A stretch of DNA of 64,000 bases from Coturnix japonica. Lineage: Eukaryota > Chordata > Aves > Galliformes > Phasianidae. Below, piece by piece: positions 57,647 to 64,000 of the stretch (within the stretch, counting starts at the first letter, position 1; each line of letters starts with the position of its first letter). Location: positions 11,457,436-11,521,435 of the forward strand of contig NC_029530.1 in assembly GCF_001577835.2 (NCBI RefSeq), written 5' to 3'. The notes beneath the pieces were generated by a model. The model saw nothing but the letters and a program-made list of their open reading frames with translations, was not told where the DNA came from and made no database searches. The translations under genes and the position numbers were made by a program.

Positions 57647-57722
57647 CTGGCCATGGCTTCAGCCAGCACCTTGTCGGCCTGGTTCCCCATCACCTCCTGC
57701 CTCAGGTTATAAAACATACGAC
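57647..57722 (-). CDS. CHD6/7/8/9-like exon 1 of three (76 bp)
   Basis: A CTGCTCCAG acceptor, minus-strand codons for RMFYNLRQEVMGNQADKVLA and EAMA, and a consensus GTGAGT donor. CHD8 has VRLLYYLRQEVIGDQAEKVL at this place. Two leftover bases (AG) join exon 2's first base, so the three exons splice in frame as V-R-M-F...AMA-S-AVS. All three exons preserve frame, which argues for a functional or recently lost gene. Earlier exons (helicase, chromodomains) would lie to the right but are not visible before 61.26 kb. Confidence 0.85.
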
Positions 57723-58480
57723 CTGGAGCAGAACCCTATGGGACCCATAAGTTATGGGGCAGGAATGGATGGGGCCTCATAGGCAACCCCATAAATTGTG
57801 GGTCAGAAAGGAAGGGACCCCATAAGAAAACCCATAAGTTGGGACTCATAAGTTATGGGTCAAAAAGGATGGGACCCCATAGGAAACCCCATAAGTTGGG
57901 CCCCATATGTTATGGGCCAGAAATGAGGGACCCCATAGGAAACACCATAAGTTGGGCCCCATAAGTAACCCCATAAGTTGGGCTCCACAAGTAACCCCAT
58001 AAGTTATGGGTCAGAAATGAAGGGACCCCATACGAAACTCCATAAGTTGGGCCCCATAAGTTATGGGTCAGAAATGAAGGGACCCCATACGAAACTCCAT
58101 AAGTTGGGCCCCATAAGTTATGGGTCAGAATTGAGGGACCCCATAGGAAACCCCATAAGTTGGGCACCATAAGTTGGGTCCCATAAATTGGACCCCATAA
58201 GTAACCCTATAAGTTGGGACCTATAAGTTATGGGTCAGAAATGAAGGGACCCTATAGGAAACCCCGTAAGTTGGGCCCCATAAGTAACCCCATAGGTTGG
58301 GCCCTGTAAGTTATGGGTTAAAAATGAGGGACCCCATAGGAAATCCCATAAGTTGGGCCCCATAAGTTATGGGTCAGAAAGGAAGATGCCCCATAGGAAA
58401 CCCCATAAGTTGGGCCCCATAAGTTGGGGGTCAGAAAGGAAGGGACCCCATAGGAAACCCCGTAAGTTATGGGTCACTTA
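57723..58480. repeat. Minisatellite C, CCCCATAAGTTGGG core
   Basis: About 0.75 kb of units near 57 bp (GGGCCCCATAAGTTATGGGT, CAGAAATGAAGGGACCCCAT). The core is the reverse complement of the TTATGGGG core in the neighbouring arrays. Confidence 0.95.
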
Positions 58481-61262
58481 TGGGGCAATTTGTCACTTAT
58501 GGGGCGATTTGGGACCCACTTATGGGGCTGGAGGTCACTTATGGGGCACTGTGTGCTCCTCAAACTCACTTATGGGGCCCATTGGGACCCATTGAGACCA
58601 TCAGAACTCAGTTATGGGGCAATCTGTGCCCCCCAAACCCACTTATGGGGCAATTTGGTACCCCAAACCTTAAGAAATGGGGTTTATGGGGGGATTTGGG
58701 ACCCACTTATGGGGTGATTTTGACCCACTTATCGGGCTGGAGGTCACTTATGGGGCACTGTATGCCCCCCAAACTCACTTATGGGGCCCATTGGGACCAT
58801 TTGGGACCATCAAAAGTCAGTTATGGGGCAATCTGTGCCCCCCAAACCCACTTATGGGGCAATTTGGTACCCCAAACCTTAAGAAATGGGGTTTATGTGG
58901 GGATTTGGGACCCACTTATGGGGTGATTTTGACCCACTTATGGGGCTGGAGGTCACTTATGGGGTTAAGTGCCCCTCAACTCACTTATGGGGCAATTTTG
59001 AACCCACTTATGGGGCTATTTATCACTTATGGGGCGATTTGGGACCCACTTACTGGGCTGGAGGTCACTTATGGGGCGATCTGTGCCCCCCAAACTCACT
59101 TATGGGGCAATTTGGGACCCCCAAACTCACTTATGGGGCAATTCTGACCCATTTATGGGGCGATTTGGGACCCCAAAGACCCCAACCCTTAAGAAATGGG
59201 GTTTATGGGGGGGTGATTTGGGACCCACTTATGGGGTGATTTGCCACTTATGGGGCAATTTGGGACCCACTTATGGGGCGATTTGTCACTTATGGGGCGA
59301 TTTGGGACCCCCTAAACTCACTTATGGGGCGATTTGGGACCCCCTAAACTCACTTATGGGGCGATTTGGGACCCCAACCCATAAGAAATGGTGTCTATGG
59401 GGGGATTTGTGCCCCACTTATGGGGCTGGAGGTGACTTATGGGTTAATATGGGACCCCCAAACTCACTTATGGGACCCATTAGAACCCCCCAGAACTCAC
59501 TTATGGGGCGATTCTGATCCACTTATGGGGCTGGAGGTCACATATGTGGTGATTTGGGATGCCCTAACCCACTTATGGGGCGCTATGGGACCCACTTATG
59601 GGGCTGGAGGTCACTTATGGTGCGATTCTGACACACTTATGGGGAGATTTGACACTTATGGGGCAATTTGGACCCGAAAGACTCCAACCCATAAGAAATG
59701 GGGTCTATGGGGGATTTTGTGACACACTTATGGGGCTGGAGGTCACTTATGGGGCGATCTGTGCCCCCCAAACTCACTTATGGGGTGACTGGGGACCCCC
59801 AAACTCACTTATGCGGCGATTTGGGACCCACTTATGGGGCGAGTTGTCACTTATGGAGCTGGAGGTCACTTATGGGGCAATCTGTGCCCCCAACTCACTT
59901 ATGGGACCCATTAGGACCCCCAGAACTCACTTATGGGGCGATTTCAGACCTCCCAACCCCCAGAACACACTTATGGGGCAATTTGTGACCCCCAAAGCCA
60001 CTTATGGGGCGATTTGGCTCCCACTTATAAGTCTGGAGGTGACTTATGGGGCGCTCTGTGCCCCCCAACGCACTTATGGGGCGATTTGGGACCCCAACCC
60101 ATAAGAAATGGGGTCTATGGTGGGATTTGGGACCCCCAAACTCACTTATGAGGCGGTTTGGGACCTCAAAGACCCCAACCCTTAAGAAATGGGGTTTATG
60201 GGGCGATTTGGGACCTACTTATGGGGCTGGAGGTGACTTATGGGGAGATTTGTTCCCCACAAACTAACTTATGGGGCAATATGAGACCCCCTGACTCCCC
60301 AGAACTCACTTATGGGGCGATTTGGGACCCAATTATGGGGCAATTTGTCACTTATGGGGCGATTTGGGACCCATTCAAACCCCCTAAACTCACTTACAGG
60401 GCAATTTGGGACCCACTTATGGTGCGATGTGTCACTTATGGGGCGATTTGGGACCCCCAAACTCACTTATGGGGCGATTTGGGACCCACTTATGGGGTGA
60501 TTTGGGATCCACTTATGTGGCTGGAGGTCGCTTATGGGGCCATTTTTACCCACTTAGGGGGCGATTCTGATCTACTTATGGGTCTGGAGGTCACTTATGG
60601 GGTGATCTGTGCCCCCCAAACTCACTTATGTGGCAATTTGTGCCCCCCAACTCACTTATGGGGTGATTTCGGACCCACCTATGGGGTGATTTGTCACTTT
60701 TGGGGCTCTGTGTGCCCCTCAAACTCACTTACTGGGTAATTTGTGACCCCAACCCATAAGAAATGGGGTTTATGGGGGGATCTGTGCCCCACTTATGGGG
60801 CTGGAGGTCACTAATGGGGCAATCTGTGCCCCCTAGACTCACTCATGGGGTGATTCTGACTCACTTATGGGGCGATTTGGGACCCCCAAACTCACTTATG
60901 GGGCGATTCTGACCCACTTATGGGGCTGGAGGTCACTTATGGAGCGATTTGTGACCCACTTATGGGGTGGTTTTGACCCACTTATGAGGCAATTTGGGAC
61001 CCAATTATGGGGCGATTCTGACCCCCAAACTCACTTATGGGGCGATTCTGACCCACTTATGGGGAGGTTTTTACCCACTTATGGGTGCTTTGGGAGTCAC
61101 TTATGGAGCTGGAGGTCGCTGAAGAGGTGATTTAGGACCACCAAAGTCACTTATGGGGCGATTTTGACCCACTTATGGGGCTGGAGGTCACTAATGGGTC
61201 AATCTGTGACCCTCTGACCCCCCAGAACTCACATATGGGGCGATTTGGGACCCCCTAAACTC
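58481..61262. repeat. Minisatellite D, CACTTATGGGGCGATTTGGG core
   Basis: About 2.8 kb of roughly 24-bp units with higher-order blocks that include AACCCTTAAGAAATGGGG and GGCTGGAGGTCACTTATGGG. No exon was seen inside. It ends abruptly at the LTR at 61265. Long THLWG/LTYGAI frames are artefacts. Confidence 0.95.
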
Positions 61263-61264
61263 TC

Positions 61265-61745
61265 TGTCATGGTTTTGTAATTTTGTAATTTTGCTATCAG
61301 TATTCCACATCATAACATCATGTAAGGTATGGATACTCCTACTGAATGTGCAGTCCACAGAAGAAGACTAAGACTAAGAATACTAAGTCACGGGACCAGG
61401 ACGCTATATAATCTCGTTCCCAGGCTGGAGTGCCCTCCTTCTTCTCTCGAACTTCTCAGAGAGTGGGAAGCGTTCCAGCCGTGTCGCCTAGAGTTCACAG
61501 TAAACCTCTCGGTTTTCGGGGACTCTCTCTCTCTCTGTTTCATTCTATTTGTTAGCCTCAATTATATTATATTGTGTTATCTTGTATTTCGATATCATAT
61601 TTAGTAAAATAAGCTTTTCCTCCTTAGATTGCCGCTGTTTTTATCCCATTCCCCTTTTCCCCCTCCTTTCCGGGCCCCGTGGGGGTGGGCCCACGGGGTG
61701 GCTTCCCCTATCACGGGCATAGGTAAATCTAAGTAACCCATGACA
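61265..61745 (+). repeat. ERVL-like 5' LTR
   Basis: Runs TGTCATGG to CCCATGACA, about 481 bp, with CTATATAATC (near 61405) as a TATA box and a long pyrimidine run before the U5 end. Close match to 47331-47817. Confidence 0.88.
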
Positions 61746-62084
61746 GATTTTTTTGGAGGAGAATGTGGGCATAGAGCTTTTTAGCTTTTAGAACGACTCT
61801 CTCTTTGCTCTTAAAGAGCTTCGTTAGCTTCGTTACGGGAGTGTTATCTTTTTTTTAGCTGCTCACTGAGAACGTGACCTTGAAATACCGGACAAATTGT
61901 CAACATTAAGTGCAGCTGCACATTCTCAGCATTGCTATCTAACTTTTGTGTAGAAAACAAAGGGATTTTTTTCTCCCTTAGAGCAAAGCTAGCTAGCTCT
62001 GACTTTTACAGAGCCTGCCAGCTATGAATCCACTCTTCATCCCAGTTGCTCTGTTTAAGGGATTGAAAGCAATTATGATCTTCT

Positions 62085-62843
62085 NNNNNNNNNNNNNNNN
62101 NNNNNNNNNNNNNNNNNNNNNNNNNNNNNNNNNNNNNNNNNNNNNNNNNNNNNNNNNNNNNNNNNNNNNNNNNNNNNNNNNNNNNNNNNNNNNNNNNNNN
62201 NNNNNNNNNNNNNNNNNNNNNNNNNNNNNNNNNNNNNNNNNNNNNNNNNNNNNNNNNNNNNNNNNNNNNNNNNNNNNNNNNNNNNNNNNNNNNNNNNNNN
62301 NNNNNNNNNNNNNNNNNNNNNNNNNNNNNNNNNNNNNNNNNNNNNNNNNNNNNNNNNNNNNNNNNNNNNNNNNNNNNNNNNNNNNNNNNNNNNNNNNNNN
62401 NNNNNNNNNNNNNNNNNNNNNNNNNNNNNNNNNNNNNNNNNNNNNNNNNNNNNNNNNNNNNNNNNNNNNNNNNNNNNNNNNNNNNNNNNNNNNNNNNNNN
62501 NNNNNNNNNNNNNNNNNNNNNNNNNNNNNNNNNNNNNNNNNNNNNNNNNNNNNNNNNNNNNNNNNNNNNNNNNNNNNNNNNNNNNNNNNNNNNNNNNNNN
62601 NNNNNNNNNNNNNNNNNNNNNNNNNNNNNNNNNNNNNNNNNNNNNNNNNNNNNNNNNNNNNNNNNNNNNNNNNNNNNNNNNNNNNNNNNNNNNNNNNNNN
62701 NNNNNNNNNNNNNNNNNNNNNNNNNNNNNNNNNNNNNNNNNNNNNNNNNNNNNNNNNNNNNNNNNNNNNNNNNNNNNNNNNNNNNNNNNNNNNNNNNNNN
62801 NNNNNNNNNNNNNNNNNNNNNNNNNNNNNNNNNNNNNNNNNNN
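62085..62843. other. Assembly gap (N run)
   Basis: 759 unresolved bases inside the ERVL-like element. Open frames crossing it are not real. Confidence 1.
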
Positions 62844-64000
62844 TTGGATCTGAATGCCATGGAGTGGATCAGCTAAAACTCACATCACCCTTTTTAACAT
62901 GTCCCATATGGTCCATGCGTAAAGCCAGTGAGAATGAGGCTGATCAGTAGACTATCCGTGGCCCTGATACTCGAGGTCACACCCCCATGACCATTGAGCG
63001 CTGCTGTGCCGGACATGTTGGAACTCCAGTACGAGCTGGAGTCAAAAGCAGCCAAATGGTATGCCACCATTGACATTGCCAATGCCTTCTTTTCTATTCC
63101 TTTGGCTGCAGAATGTAAGCCACAGTTTGCCTTTACCTGGAGAGGTATTCAGTATACTTGGAACCGTTTGCCCCAGGGGTGGAAACACAGCCCAACCATT
63201 TGCCATGGGTTGGTCCAAACTGTACTGGAACAGGGTGGTGCTCCTGAACACCTGCAGTACATTGATGACATTGTTGTGTGGGGTGATACAGCAGAAGAGG
63301 TTTTCACAAAAGGAGAGCAGATAATCCAAATTCTTCTACAAGCCGGCTTTGCTATTAAGCGAAGCAAAGTAAAAGGGCCTGCCCAGGAAATTCAGTTCTT
63401 AGGTATAAAGTGGCAGGATGGACGTTGTCACATCCCAACAGATGTGATCGACAAAATCACTGCCATGTCTCCACCAACTAGCAAGAAAGAGACACAGTCT
63501 TTCCTGGGTGCAGTGGGCTTTTGGAGGATGCACATTCCAAACTACAGCCTCATTGTAAGCCCCCTTTATCAGGTGACGTGGAAGAAGAATGATTTTGCAT
63601 GGGGCCCTGAGCAGCAGCAGGCTTTTGAACAGATTAAACAAGAGATAGCCCGTGCTGTAGCCCTGGGGCCAGTACGGACTGGACAGGATGTAAAGAACAT
63701 CCTCTATACTGCTGCTGGAGAGAAAGGCCCCACTTGGAGTTTGTGGCAAAGAGCCTCAGGAGAGACCCGAGGCCGACCCCTGGGATTCTGGAGTCGATCA
63801 TATAAGGGGTCTGAAGAGTGCTACACTCCAACTGAGAAGGAGATCTTAGCCGCGTATGAGGGTATTCAGGCTGCTTCCGAAGTAGTTGGTACTGAAACAC
63901 AGCTCCTTCTGGCACCTTGACTGCCAGTGCTGAACTGGATGTTCAAAGGACAGGTTCCCTCCACCCATCATGCTACCGATGACACCTGGAGCAAGTGGAT

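Larger units (their letters stand above)
61265..64000 (+). mobile_element. ERVL-like fossil: 5' LTR, leader, gap, RT and RNase H; runs off the window
   Basis: The LTR (61265-61745) is followed by a tRNA-Ala-type primer site (TGGAGGAGAATGTGGGCA, near 61760) and a leader, then the N gap. From 62994 pol is readable: IDIANAFFSIPL and YIDD of RT, and the RNase H-side segment WRMHIPNYSLIVSPLYQV with FWSRSYKGSEECYTPTEKE. Same family as the 49.1-52.8 kb element but better kept where visible. Few breaks are visible, but gag is hidden by the gap and the right end lies outside, so wholeness cannot be judged. Confidence 0.8.

Noticed and set aside
58353-61130. Many overlapping frames (up to 190 codons) in array D
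   Set aside because: The repeat unit has no stop in these frames; all peptides are permutations of the same unit.
62006-62950. Two frames of about 300 codons made mostly of X
   Set aside because: They span the N gap.

Overview
The window looks like bird nuclear DNA, probably galliform. The evidence is CR1 as the only LINE, a cluster of the OR14-type (gamma-c) olfactory receptors that expanded in birds, ERVL-like retrovirus fossils, and tandem-repeat-rich sequence of the kind found on small avian chromosomes. The species call is inference. Most of the window is repeats and decayed sequence, and few genes look able to work. N bases fill 62085-62843.

1-5.1 kb holds a minus-strand ERVL-like fossil (5' LTR, primer site, long gag) with a CR1 fragment beyond it. 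5.2-37 kb is an olfactory receptor cluster. OR1 (minus, 5235-6193) is a pseudogene. OR2 (plus, 19903-20841) is a nearly complete pseudogene. OR3 (minus, 26899-27831) is open but scrambled. OR4 (minus, 35112-36077) is intact at 321 codons. Each receptor has a related GC-rich module 0.5-1.3 kb upstream of its start codon. OR2 and OR3 sit tail to tail in a large inverted duplication (about 15.7-21.5 kb against 26.2-31.7 kb). Its outer arms are nearly identical and its inner arms much more diverged. CR1 copies, microsatellites, LTR fragments and a mariner-like remnant fill the gaps.

38-53 kb is a retroviral graveyard: ERVL-like pieces in both orientations, a second ERV family with gag, protease, RT, RNase H and integrase (about 42.05-46.9 kb, minus), and a G-rich telomere-like minisatellite (40.5-41.8 kb).

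53-61.3 kb is the most unusual part. A 248-codon plus-strand ORF (53199-53945) encodes a myristoylation-type N terminus (MGSRMSK), an acidic tail with a YDVP motif, and one SH2 domain close to the N-terminal SH2 of phospholipase C-gamma-1. Next to it, on the minus strand, are three exons of a class III CHD chromatin remodeller (CHD6/7/8/9 type; 57647-57722, 55705-55808, 54925-55029). Their splice phases fit together, and their introns are made almost wholly of minisatellites with a TTATGGGG core. Human PLCG1 and CHD6 are near neighbours on 20q12, so the pair may be a remnant of a conserved or paralogous block. The array ends at another ERVL-like element (61265 to the window edge).
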